A stretch of 64,000 nt of DNA. It comes from Mycolicibacterium iranicum (GTDB taxonomy: Bacteria > Actinomycetota > Actinomycetes > Mycobacteriales > Mycobacteriaceae). The position numbers and the translations under genes are program-made. Each line of letters starts with the position of its first letter. Within the stretch, counting starts at the first letter, position 1. The notes below the pieces were generated by a model. It made no database searches. It had not been told where the DNA came from and saw only the letters and a program-made list of their open reading frames with translations. This document shows positions 27,713-35,983 of this stretch, piece after piece. The DNA is taken from contig NZ_JACHVU010000016.1 in the NCBI RefSeq assembly GCF_014190915.1, forward strand, positions 1 through 64,000, in the 5' to 3' direction.

Positions 27713-28465
27713 TCACACCTTTTTCGTCGTTCCGTAGTACCCCAGGATCGAGTCCGACTGGTCGGTCGCATGCGTCAGCACCGCGTAGGACCTGATGAAC
27801 GACTCCCCCACGCAGCCGTCGATCTTGACGTTGAAGCCGCTGATCGAGACCCACGGGTCGTTACCGGTGAACTCCTTCCGTCCCACCGGGACGGTGTTGA
27901 TGAGGCCAGGCCGCAGACCGACCGCGACGCCGCCGAGCACCGGTGTCGACAACACCGGCGCGATGCCGTCGATGAACTCGCCTTCCCCGTCGAGTCCGAG
28001 CAGGCCCAGCGAGGGCGTGGCACCTGCGGAACCTGTGATGGTGACGCCGTTGGCGCCCATGTCGATACCGCAGCCGATCTGATAGCCCACTTCCAATACG
28101 CCCCGCGGCGGCACGGAGCCTTCCGGTCCGCGCAACGAGCCGTTGAACACGCCGCTGACCTCGTAGTTTCGCGACGACAACGCCGTAGTCAGCGGGTTGA
28201 TGTTCCGTATCACCTCGTCTCTGGCGCCCACGGTCAGCGCCCACCCGTCGGGCGCCGTGGTTGTCGACGCCGGCGCGGAGACGATCAGGGCGTCCGCGCC
28301 CGGCGCGATGACCCCTGCTGCGTGGGCAACGGGTGCCGCACCTCCGGCGGCCGGGTCGAGCACCGGTGCACCGACATCGGGTGCAGGATCGGCGGCCGCG
28401 GAGACAGCGGACGCCGGCAGTAGGACCCACACGATGCTGAGTGCACCGAGCCACCTCAGCTTCAC
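27713..28465 (-). CDS. MspA-family secreted/porin-like protein
   Basis: A 250-residue exported protein. Residues 1-24 form a signal peptide (KLRWLGALSIVWVLLPASAVSA), then an Ala/Pro-rich stretch to about residue 55, then a beta-rich domain with VLEVGYQIGCGIDMG, the hallmark of the MspA family (outer-membrane porins of mycobacteria and relatives). Unlike MspA itself it has paired Cys residues and a long linker, so it may not form an open pore. The GTG at 28465 follows TAGGTT (28478-28473) by 7 bases, a leaderless pattern, and gives a proper signal peptide. Confidence 0.82.
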   Translation of the reverse strand: MKLRWLGALSIVWVLLPASAVSAAADPAPDVGAPVLDPAAGGAAPVAHAAGVIAPGADALIVSAPASTTTAPDGWALTVGARDEVIRNINPLTTALSSRNYEVSGVFNGSLRGPEGSVPPRGVLEVGYQIGCGIDMGANGVTITGSAGATPSLGLLGLDGEGEFIDGIAPVLSTPVLGGVAVGLRPGLINTVPVGRKEFTGNDPWVSISGFNVKIDGCVGESFIRSYAVLTHATDQSDSILGYYGTTKKV

Positions 28466-28603
28466 GCTAGGAAACCTACTGTCGGATACGGCGGAAGCGA
28501 CCCGGCCAATATCAACTTGTGATGCGCCGCAAGCATATTGTGATGTGCGGCCAACCACCTCTGTCGGACTGTAGGCACGCTGATGCGGGAGGATCATGTA
28601 CCC

Positions 28604-28816
28604 ATGAAGCCGAGCAACGCGTGCAAAGGCGGCGGGAAGAGCTGGTCGGTCAACAAGGACGGCAAGCCGATCTGCCCCGGCTGTCACCGCGCCTTCAGCA
28701 CGATCGCCGGCTACGGGAAAACGGTGCGCGACACACCGATCATCCCGCGACACGATCGCCGCGGTTCCGGGGACGCCCAGAAGCCGCGACGAAACCGGCG
28801 CACGGAAGGGCCGTAG
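28604..28816 (+). CDS. Small conserved CxxC protein of unknown function
   Basis: A 70-residue basic protein with Cys residues in NACKGGG and PICPGCHRAF, a possible single zinc-finger or knuckle. The C-terminus is Arg/Lys-rich (RHDRRGSGDAQKPRRNRR). The ATG at 28604 was chosen because GGGAGGA (28587-28593) lies 10 bases before it. It could bind nucleic acid, but this is only suggested by charge and the Cys pair. Lies between the MspA-like gene and a hydrolase gene. Confidence 0.6.
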   Translation: MKPSNACKGGGKSWSVNKDGKPICPGCHRAFSTIAGYGKTVRDTPIIPRHDRRGSGDAQKPRRNRRTEGP

Positions 28817-28865
28817 TCCACGCCGCGCCCTGGGTGCGCACCCGCGTGCCCCGTACGGTGGGCCG

Positions 28866-30248
28866 GTGACCAACGGTGCAGTCGGCGAACCCCCGGAGGA
28901 GCCCTCGATCGAGCACGTGCCGGGTGCCCCGAACCTTCTGCTCGGCGCCTACGACCTCGCGACGGTCGGGTACGTGGCGCAGGAGTTCTTCGTCTCGGGC
29001 TCGGCGCGCAGCTACGTACCGCACGGCGACACCGCGGCCTACACGACCCGCATCGTCGTCCTGACGCCGACGGACCCGGATCGGTCCAGCGGAACGGCCG
29101 TCGTGGAATGGCTCAACGTCAGCGGCGGGATCGACGCGCCCGCCGTGTGGTTGATGGCGCATCGCGAGATCCTCCGGGCGGGGCACGTCTACGTCGCCGT
29201 CTCTGCCCAACGCGTGGGTATCGAGGGTGGTGCGAGCATGGGCATGGACATGTCGCTCAAGACCCTCGATGCGCCACGCTACGGGGCCCTGCGCCATCCC
29301 GGCGACGCGTACTCCTACGACATCTACAGTCAGGTCGGCGGGCTGGTCCGGCAGCAGATGCCCGAACTGTTGCGCGGATGCCGGGCGGAAAGTGTTGTGG
29401 CGGTAGGCGAATCGCAGTCCGCTCTATTCCTGACGACGTACGTCAACGCCGTGGACCCGCACGCGCGGGTTTTCGACGGGTTCCTGGTCCACTCGCGGTT
29501 CGGCCCAGCCGCACCCCTCGACGGCGCGTCGATATTCGCGGATTCCGGCGAGCCGGAGCCGGTGCGTTTCGTCGAGCATCTACGGGCGCCGGTCATGACC
29601 GTGATCACCGAGACCGACCTCGTCGGCGGGGTGCGGGCGGGCTACCACCTGGCCAGGCAGCCGGAGACCGACCTGCTCCGCGTCTGGGAGGTCGCGGGCA
29701 CGGCGCACGCCGACAACTACACGATCAGGGTCGGGTTCATCGACTCCGGATCGGCGCCCCTGGCCGACCTCGTCGCCGCCTACGCCCCGACCACCACCCT
29801 GATGGGCCAGAAACTGCGGCATTGCATCAACTTCGGGCCGCAGCACCACTACGTGCTGCAGGCAGCGCTCGCGCACCTCGTCACGTGGGCGCGCGGCGGC
29901 GCGGCGCCGCCGGTCGCACCGCCCATGGATCTGACCGACGACGAGCCACCGCACCTGGTGCTCGACGCCGACGGGGTTGCCACCGGCGGGGTCCGCACCC
30001 CGTGGGTCGATGTGCCGTCGGCCACGACGTCGGGCATCGGGAGCGCCGACCATGTGTTGGCGCTGCTCTTCGGCTCCGGGGAGGTCTTCGACGCCGATCG
30101 TCTGGCGCAGCTCTATCCCGGCGGCCCCGACGACTATCTCCGCCGCTTCACGTCTTCTCTGGATGCGGCGATCGGGGCGGGCTTCCTGCTCGATGCCGAT
30201 CGCGAGGAGATCCTGGCTCTGGCTGCCGCGACGTATCCGGCACGCTAG
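28866..30248 (+). CDS. Alpha/beta hydrolase domain protein
   Basis: A 460-residue protein of the large abhydrolase_10-like family. The nucleophile elbow is VAVGESQSAL (about residue 180), with Asp/His residues further on (VITETDL, VAGTAHADNY) fitting a Ser-Asp-His triad. No signal peptide. Substrate is unknown; esters or lactones are typical. The GTG start follows TACGGT (28854-28859) by 6 bases, pointing to a leaderless mRNA. It converges on the GIY-YIG gene. Confidence 0.8.
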   Translation: MTNGAVGEPPEEPSIEHVPGAPNLLLGAYDLATVGYVAQEFFVSGSARSYVPHGDTAAYTTRIVVLTPTDPDRSSGTAVVEWLNVSGGIDAPAVWLMAHREILRAGHVYVAVSAQRVGIEGGASMGMDMSLKTLDAPRYGALRHPGDAYSYDIYSQVGGLVRQQMPELLRGCRAESVVAVGESQSALFLTTYVNAVDPHARVFDGFLVHSRFGPAAPLDGASIFADSGEPEPVRFVEHLRAPVMTVITETDLVGGVRAGYHLARQPETDLLRVWEVAGTAHADNYTIRVGFIDSGSAPLADLVAAYAPTTTLMGQKLRHCINFGPQHHYVLQAALAHLVTWARGGAAPPVAPPMDLTDDEPPHLVLDADGVATGGVRTPWVDVPSATTSGIGSADHVLALLFGSGEVFDADRLAQLYPGGPDDYLRRFTSSLDAAIGAGFLLDADREEILALAAATYPAR

Positions 30249-30273
30249 GGACGTTCTTCCTCCCCGGCCGGGT

Positions 30274-30906
30274 TCACGTCCACTCCGCGAGCACCCGCGC
30301 CTTCGAGGCCTTCACCGCAGCGTCCCGCCGCAGCTTCCTGAGCTCCGCGGCGAACGCGTTCCTGTCGTTGTTCTGAATGTTCAGCGGCAAGTCGAGCGCC
30401 TTGACCAGTTTGGCTTCGAGATACCAAGGCTCGGGGTGCAGCACCCACGACACCGCGGCGTTCTCGGCCATCCACCGAGTGAGCACGGCTTCGCCGCCGG
30501 CGAAGGTCTGCCGCTTGCCCGATCCGATTCGACGGAGAGCGAACCCGAGCTGGTCACCGAGCAGCACCCCCAGCGACTTGCGCAGGGTGGAGCCGTCCGC
30601 GCTGGCATTGCCCGCCCCGAAGTGATAGCGGATGCGCTTGCGCAGGTCCTGCGGAGTCTGCGGTTTCCCGTCGGCCCGCGGTGGGCCCGGGCTGACACCG
30701 ACGTAGAGCAGAGTCCAACCGTCCTGCTCTACGCAGCCGGAAACGTCGATCGCGCCTGGGATCTCCCGGAACCACCACCCGTGTGCGCCCGGCGAAGCGG
30801 GGACGGATTCGAGATCAGCGAACACCTCGTCGCGCGTATACCGCTGAGCAGCAAGGAATTTCGCGACCACGTCAGCATTGCGCTTCGCAGATATCGACTC
30901 GGCCAT
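30274..30906 (-). CDS. GIY-YIG nuclease-like protein
   Basis: A 210-residue protein in which WWFREIPGAI and GWTLLYVGVSP take the place of the GIY and YIG strands, followed by the conserved Arg-containing helix LRKRIRYHFGGN-type motif (LRKRIRYHFGAGNASADGST). The Glu expected for metal binding may be in WYLEAKLVKAL. It is a stand-alone version without a DNA-binding domain, of unknown role. Minus-strand TACGCT (30918-30913) lies 6 bases before the ATG, a leaderless pattern. Confidence 0.72.
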   Translation of the reverse strand: MAESISAKRNADVVAKFLAAQRYTRDEVFADLESVPASPGAHGWWFREIPGAIDVSGCVEQDGWTLLYVGVSPGPPRADGKPQTPQDLRKRIRYHFGAGNASADGSTLRKSLGVLLGDQLGFALRRIGSGKRQTFAGGEAVLTRWMAENAAVSWVLHPEPWYLEAKLVKALDLPLNIQNNDRNAFAAELRKLRRDAAVKASKARVLAEWT

Positions 30907-30957
30907 GCACCGAGCGTAGTCGCCGGTCCGGCCCTCAGCGACGCCCGCGGGCGGGTG

Positions 30958-31245
30958 TCAGATCCCCGTGCACAGCGACACGAACGGGATCGGCGCGCAG
31001 ATGCCGATCGAGAAGCCCGGCGTCGGGTCCCCGTTCCACGGGGGCGGCGGAGGTGGCGGTGGGGGCGGCGGCGGTGGGGGCGGTGCGGCCGGCGCCACCA
31101 CGCAGGTGTTGGTGGGCGCGTCGTACACGGTGCCCGGCCCGCATTCGGCGGCCTGCGCCACCCCTGGGCTCAGCACCACGAGGAAGGCCGTGGGCGCGAG
31201 CGCCGCCGCGACCACAGCTGCTGGTCGATATGTTGTGCCCCGCAT
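30958..31245 (-). CDS. Secreted polyproline protein
   Basis: A 95-residue exported protein. The signal peptide covers about residues 1-32, ending SPGVAQA-AEC. After a short Cys-containing segment comes an uninterrupted run of about 15 Pro residues, then WNGDPTPGFSIGICAPIPFV and a C-terminal Cys. Four Cys residues in the mature part may form two disulphides around the Pro rod. It follows the gene order of the protease/repeat-protein locus, about 90 bases beyond the protease stop, and has a GGAGG Shine-Dalgarno. Confidence 0.75.
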   Translation of the reverse strand: MRGTTYRPAAVVAAALAPTAFLVVLSPGVAQAAECGPGTVYDAPTNTCVVAPAAPPPPPPPPPPPPPPPWNGDPTPGFSIGICAPIPFVSLCTGI

Positions 31246-31337
31246 GGGAGGGCCTCCCTCGGTGAGATCCCCCGACCTCGTCCGTAGGTCTCATCGTAGG
31301 CCGGGGTCCCCGCGTCGCCAACGCGATTTGAGCACGG

Positions 31338-33836
31338 TCACGGCGCGGTGGCGCCGGTGTCGGACGTCGCACTGTCCCCGGTACCGGACGTACCGGTGTC
31401 GCCGGTGTCCGTCGGCGCCTCGGCGCTCTGCGTGGCCGGCGCGGCGGTGGTCGCCGAGGGCTCCGGTGTCGCGGCGACCGTCGCGCCCGTGGTCGTCGGA
31501 TCGGCGACGACGGTCTCCTCGGCGGTGACCTCCGCCGTTGCCGACGGTGTGGGTTCGGGCGACGTCGTCGCACTCGACGTCGTGGTCGGCGTCACCGAGG
31601 TCGACGTCGTCGGCGGCGCACTCGTCGTCGTGGTCGCGGCGACCTGCGTGCCGGTCGTCGTCGGCAGCGCCCCCGGTTGGTCGGCGCGGACGATCGCCAC
31701 GATCTGCTCGGTGTAGGCGTCGAGCCGCGCCTCGATCTCCTCGCGGTCGAGCCTGCCCGATTCGATCTCCTTCTCGAACTGGGCCATATTGCTCCACACC
31801 GCGTCGAGCTCTCTCATCGCGCCGTCGGAGAGCGGCTCGTCGAGCGTGACGAAGAGCTGGCGGGCCAGCGCATACGTCAGGCAGTTCGCGCACTCGTAAT
31901 TGAGTGCGCCCGCGAGGTTCTGCGGCGCGACGACGTTGTCGTCGGCGTCGTCGCTGTCGATCACGAAGACCACCTGGTAAGCCACCGCCACCGCGGTGCA
32001 CGAGGTGCACGAGGCGTAGGCCTGGGCTTCGTTGACGTTCATCGCATCGGTGTTGTCGGTGACCCACACCAACGCGAACGCGGCTTCGTACACCGCGGTG
32101 CCGTCGCGGGTGTTGATCGCCAGCGCCTGTGTGTCGCCCGGCTCGGGCGCCAGCGGCCGGTCCACCGGGAACACCCAGCCGTCCGCCGGAACCGCGGAGG
32201 CCGTCTTCACTGGCCCGGCGCCGCTCCCGTCGGCGTCCGTCGACTGCGGTGCCAGCACGAGAGCGAGCTGCGGCTGCGCCTTCGTGGGCATCGGCATGCT
32301 GGTGTCCCACACCGCCTGCATGACACCCTGCTGCCCGTTGACCAGTCGCGGCGACGCGATGCGACGCGCGTCTGCACCGGACGCGCGGTCGCTCGCCGTC
32401 GACATCCAGTCGGTCTGCAACGCGTAGGCGATGTCGCCGATCGTTCCCCGCTCCGACGGCTGGATCGGTCGGTAGTTCGTGTCGTTGGGCCACCACGCGA
32501 GCGCGACCCCGCCGCTGATGGCGAGACCCGCGGTGACCGCCAGCAGACGCATCAGCGGTTTGCCCGCGGTTTTCTTCCACGCGCCGACCGAGGTGCGGCG
32601 CACCAGGCGGGTCAGCATGTAGAGCACACCGGCCACCGGGATCACGATCGCGATCATGGCCAGCACCCGGGCGACCATCTGGATGAAGTCGCCGTCCGCC
32701 CACGCGGTGACCAGCACGTCCTTCTGCGTGTTCAGGCTCGCCCAGGCACTGCCGAGGACGCGGGGCAGCGCCCACACCGCGATTGCCAGCGTCGCGAGCA
32801 GCAGCGGAACCACCGTCAGCACCCACAGCGTCACCACGATCCGCGCCCACGGTTTGAGTAGGCGCGCCTGCGGGTCGCCCCACCGCCACGGCAGGGCGCC
32901 GAGCAGGGTCGGCTTGATTCGCGAGTACAGATCCGGCACACCCGTGAGGTCGGCCAGCACGTGGTAGCCGTCGAAGCGGACCAGCGGGGCGAGCTGACGC
33001 AGCATCTGCAGGATCTGGGTGGCCACGATCAGCAGCAGAGCGTCGTAGTCGAGCCAGAGCCACAGGCCGGTGATCGCTATCGCGACAAGGGCATTGAAGT
33101 ACAGACCGCCGAGGTCGGTGCGGATCCGGCCCCACCGGCCGAGCCGGTAGGAGTCTGTGACATCGGTGTAGAACGCGGGCCACACGAGGTACACCCCGAA
33201 ACCCATGACACCCGGGGTCGACCCGCCATATCGCGCTGCGGCGGCGTGACCGAATTCGTGGAAGCCGGCCGAGAGGATGGTGACCACGAAGACGAGGATG
33301 AGCAGCCCGGGACGTTGGAACGCGTCGTGGGCCGCCGAGGCCAGGCCCTTCTCGAAGAAGACCCACCAGCAGACGGCCGCGAACGCCGCCAACGCCGGAA
33401 CGACGACCCACCAGCGGAACAACACCCGGAACGGGTCGGTGAGGTGGCGGGTCCGGTCGGGGTCGGTGACCGCGTAGCGGAACTTCAGCCCCAGCAACGG
33501 ATCACGCTTCTTGACGCTCGGCTGGCTGCCGTCGGGCCGGGTCAACAGCCCGAGCGGCCGCAGTTTCTGGTCGACCAGGGTCGAGACGTTGTCCTCGTTG
33601 ACATCTCGCCCGGTCGACGCGGAGACTGCGGCGGCCACCTCTTCGGCGGAACGGTGCCCGTCGATCTCGTGGAGCACTGAATAGAGCAGCGGTGTCAACT
33701 GCACGGTCTGTCCGTCGCCGCGCCGCACCAGCGCCGGGGGGTTGCGGTATCCCGAACCCGTCATCTCGCCGATCAGTTCGACGCCGTCGGCGCGCTGAAG
33801 CCCGACCTGCGTAGGCTCCGCACCCGTGGTCGTCAC
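31338..33836 (-). CDS. PqqD-like/M50 membrane zinc metalloprotease with CxxC modules and Ser/Thr tail
   Basis: An 832-residue protein of the putative peptide zinc metalloprotease type. Residues about 32-98 resemble a PqqD/RRE peptide-recognition winged helix. Six to seven membrane segments follow (about 138-161, 177-195, 242-263, 265-282, 340-360, 385-410, 430-448). The zinc motif is HEFGH at 193-197 in a membrane helix, and RFDGYH at 287-292 gives the second Asp ligand of site-2 proteases. The outer region (about 450-720) has two CxxC modules (C610/C613 and C649/C652) with similar following sequence, a short coiled coil, and a Thr/Ser/Glu-rich tail. It lies 26 bases after the repeat protein gene, its probable substrate or partner. 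Confidence 0.85.
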   Translation of the reverse strand: MTTTGAEPTQVGLQRADGVELIGEMTGSGYRNPPALVRRGDGQTVQLTPLLYSVLHEIDGHRSAEEVAAAVSASTGRDVNEDNVSTLVDQKLRPLGLLTRPDGSQPSVKKRDPLLGLKFRYAVTDPDRTRHLTDPFRVLFRWWVVVPALAAFAAVCWWVFFEKGLASAAHDAFQRPGLLILVFVVTILSAGFHEFGHAAAARYGGSTPGVMGFGVYLVWPAFYTDVTDSYRLGRWGRIRTDLGGLYFNALVAIAITGLWLWLDYDALLLIVATQILQMLRQLAPLVRFDGYHVLADLTGVPDLYSRIKPTLLGALPWRWGDPQARLLKPWARIVVTLWVLTVVPLLLATLAIAVWALPRVLGSAWASLNTQKDVLVTAWADGDFIQMVARVLAMIAIVIPVAGVLYMLTRLVRRTSVGAWKKTAGKPLMRLLAVTAGLAISGGVALAWWPNDTNYRPIQPSERGTIGDIAYALQTDWMSTASDRASGADARRIASPRLVNGQQGVMQAVWDTSMPMPTKAQPQLALVLAPQSTDADGSGAGPVKTASAVPADGWVFPVDRPLAPEPGDTQALAINTRDGTAVYEAAFALVWVTDNTDAMNVNEAQAYASCTSCTAVAVAYQVVFVIDSDDADDNVVAPQNLAGALNYECANCLTYALARQLFVTLDEPLSDGAMRELDAVWSNMAQFEKEIESGRLDREEIEARLDAYTEQIVAIVRADQPGALPTTTGTQVAATTTTSAPPTTSTSVTPTTTSSATTSPEPTPSATAEVTAEETVVADPTTTGATVAATPEPSATTAAPATQSAEAPTDTGDTGTSGTGDSATSDTGATAP

Positions 33837-33862
33837 GACACCCGCTCCGCTCCCGGCCCGGG

Positions 33863-34651
33863 TCAGCCGGCGGTGCCGCTACCGGCGGAACCGGAATCCG
33901 TTGCGCCACCTGAGGAGTCGGTGCTGCCGCCGGTGTCGGCTCCGGCGTCGCTATCCCCCTGGGTGATCGACGACGTCTGGTCGGCCTCGGCGACGGCCTC
34001 GCCGATGACGGTCTGCTTGATGATCGCGTCCTGCTCGGCGACCGAGATCGCGTCGGAGTCGATCGAACCGATGTTGGCCGAGACGCCCGCGTTGATCGGC
34101 GCCGCGACGTTGGCATTGGCTGCAACCGCGCCGCTGATCGGCGCCGCGAGGTCGGAGTCGAGGTCGACGTTCACGTTGACGTTGAGCAGATTGCCGTCCA
34201 GGAGCGCCCCGGGTCCGGTGTCGACCGTGGCACCCGTGCCGTCGTCCGTGGTTCCGCCATCGGTGGTTCCGGTGCCGTCGGTGGTTCCGGTGCCATCCGT
34301 GGTGCCCGTGGGCGTCTCGTCGGTGTCGGTGTCCATGCCACCCTGATCGATACCGCTGACCTGGGTCGACGTCGCGTAGGCATCGGCGTCGAGCATCTGC
34401 TCGATCGACGTGCCCTGGTCGACGGTGGCCTGGCTGCCCGAACCGTAGGCCAGCACGTTGGCCCCGGCTGCGGCGTCGATCGGCGCCGCCACGTTCAGGT
34501 TCGCCGCAGCGGCGAGGTCAATGGGCGATGCAGCGTCGATGGCGACATCCACATCGGCGTTGAGGTCGAGAATGGATACGACCTCTTTGTCCGGCAGCGC
34601 GATCGCGCTCTCGGCCAACAGCTCTTCGGGGGTCAGTCCCTGGGTGCTCAT
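33863..34651 (-). CDS. Repeat protein with two AAPI modules, candidate precursor or surface substrate
   Basis: A 262-residue very acidic protein without signal peptide or membrane segment. The N-terminus (LLAESAIALPDKEVVSILDL, residues 11-30) looks like a leader. Residues 41-68 and 169-196 form a 28-residue repeat with pattern PI-x5-AAN-x-NVAAPI, each preceded by alternating V/D or V/N residues (30-40 and 156-166). They are separated by a Thr/Gly/Asp linker coded by 18-base DNA repeats, and the C-terminus is Gly/Ser/Asp-rich. The ATG at 34651 follows a purine-rich region. Co-directional with the M50 protease gene (26 bases). Function not known. Confidence 0.7.
   Translation of the reverse strand: MSTQGLTPEELLAESAIALPDKEVVSILDLNADVDVAIDAASPIDLAAAANLNVAAPIDAAAGANVLAYGSGSQATVDQGTSIEQMLDADAYATSTQVSGIDQGGMDTDTDETPTGTTDGTGTTDGTGTTDGGTTDDGTGATVDTGPGALLDGNLLNVNVNVDLDSDLAAPISGAVAANANVAAPINAGVSANIGSIDSDAISVAEQDAIIKQTVIGEAVAEADQTSSITQGDSDAGADTGGSTDSSGGATDSGSAGSGTAG
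34245..34310 (-). repeat. 18-base repeats coding a Thr/Gly/Asp linker
   Basis: Units close to GGTGGTTCCGGTGCCGTC (plus strand) occur about three to four times and encode a Thr-Thr-Asp-Gly-Thr-Gly-like linker between the two AAPI modules. Divergence between units is slight. Likely variable between strains. Confidence 0.75.
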
Positions 34652-34944
34652 TTCCGACTCGCTTCCCTCGCCCGGCGTTGCTGCTGGACGAAACCGTGCT
34701 CCGCAGTTGTGTCGACCGGAGTACCCACCGGCCCTCAGCATCAACACAGAAATGCTGGAAAAACCTGCGACGGCGGTAATTTCCCGAAGCATCACCCGGG
34801 ACGGTGCGTTTGCCGAACGGTTCTGCGCAGGTCCTGCCGTTGCTTTGCCGAACTAGCTATTACGCCTCAGGGGTGACCCAAGCCGGGGTCCGGCCCCGGA
34901 GGAGGTCGTCCACGTCGAATCGGCCCTGTCGGAACCGGCCGGGA
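34652..34944. other. Intergenic region between repeat protein and lytic transglycosylase genes
   Basis: This 293-base gap should hold the promoter of the repeat protein/M50 pair; no convincing -35/-10 was found. A hairpin CCGGGG-N5-CCCCGG at 34883-34899 lies about 45 bases past the transglycosylase stop and may end that transcript. The rest is less GC-rich than its surroundings around 34740-34860. No ORF is supported. Confidence 0.5.
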
Positions 34945-35880
34945 TCACTGCGGATGCGTGCGCAGATAGTCCGAGACGGGTATGGGTGCGGTCGTGTCGT
35001 ATCCGGCGGGCAGAACGACGTCGCCGGCCGTCGAGTTGTAGTACACGTCCCACCGGTAGAAGCCGGCGAAGGCCGCGGGATGCGTTGCCATCAGCGTCGC
35101 GTACTGGGTGATGGCGCGGACGTACCGGCGCGAGTTGTTGTAGCGGTAGATCGCCTGGTCCCGGTCGCGGGCGAACCCCTGGGCGGCGAGGAAGCGTCCG
35201 GCCGCCATGATGCTGTCGTGCGGCGACCGGATGTCGGTGCCGGCACCGTAGACCGCGAACGTCGAGGGCATGAACTGCATGGGCCCCTGCGCGCCGGCGG
35301 TGCTGACCCCGGAGATCCTGCCGAAGGCCGTCTCGACGAAGTTGATCGCGGCTAGATAGTTCCACCCCACGCCCGACGCCGCCTCCGCCGCGCGGTAGTA
35401 GCCCAGCAGTTCGTCCGCCGGTGGCGGTGCATGGACCCGCCACGCCGGGAGTGCGGACTTGCCCCGGCCCATGGCGCTGAGCTGGCGGCGGGCATCGATA
35501 TTGCGATCGAACACCTCCAGGAGCGGCCGCGGCACCCTGGGGCGCGTGACGGTGTCCCACTCGGGATGAGTGGCCAATACGCGGTAGGTCTTCTGCTGCC
35601 GCCGAGCCGCCGCCAACAGCGCGGCAGGCGTGGCGGCGGGGTCCCGGAGCACCCGCTCGTCGTCGACGAGGTCATCGGCCATCGTGGCCGGGTCGGCCGC
35701 CAGGACGGGCTGTGCGCGCTGCGGGGCGGCCGGAGGTCGAGGTCGACTGCTGTGCGGCGCCGGAGTGGCGGCACCGGTCTCGACCCGCGGCGCGTCAGCG
35801 GCCGGCGGCGGGGCGGGCGTCGAGCACCCGGCGACAGCGGCGACGAGCAGGGCGGCGACGCCAACACGGTTGCAGCTCAA
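34945..35880 (-). CDS. Lytic murein transglycosylase lipoprotein
   Basis: A 311-residue exported enzyme that cleaves the glycan strands of peptidoglycan. Lipobox VAGC is at about residues 16-19, followed by a Pro/Ala linker. The catalytic domain (about 150-300) has NYLAAINFVETAFGRI with the catalytic Glu, and STAGAQGPMQFMPSTF, typical of SLT/MltB-like enzymes. No ATG fits; the TTG at 35880 is preceded by GAGGAGAGGAAGG. It is divergent from the DUF1460 gene, another cell-wall protein. Confidence 0.88.
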   Translation of the reverse strand: MSCNRVGVAALLVAAVAGCSTPAPPPAADAPRVETGAATPAPHSSRPRPPAAPQRAQPVLAADPATMADDLVDDERVLRDPAATPAALLAAARRQQKTYRVLATHPEWDTVTRPRVPRPLLEVFDRNIDARRQLSAMGRGKSALPAWRVHAPPPADELLGYYRAAEAASGVGWNYLAAINFVETAFGRISGVSTAGAQGPMQFMPSTFAVYGAGTDIRSPHDSIMAAGRFLAAQGFARDRDQAIYRYNNSRRYVRAITQYATLMATHPAAFAGFYRWDVYYNSTAGDVVLPAGYDTTAPIPVSDYLRTHPQ

Positions 35881-35983
35881 TGCCTTCCTCTCCTCGGTGC
35901 GGCAGGCGGGCGGGCGCTCTGGTTCCCGCGAGGCCTATTCCAGTGTGACAAACGCGGCCGGCGCCGCGACGTACAGTGGCCGG

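Noticed and set aside
31291..33411. 706-codon frame overlapping the M50 protease on the same strand
   Set aside because: Shifted frame of the protease gene; Arg/Gly/Ala-rich without membrane segments or motifs, while the chosen frame has HEFGH and clear helices.
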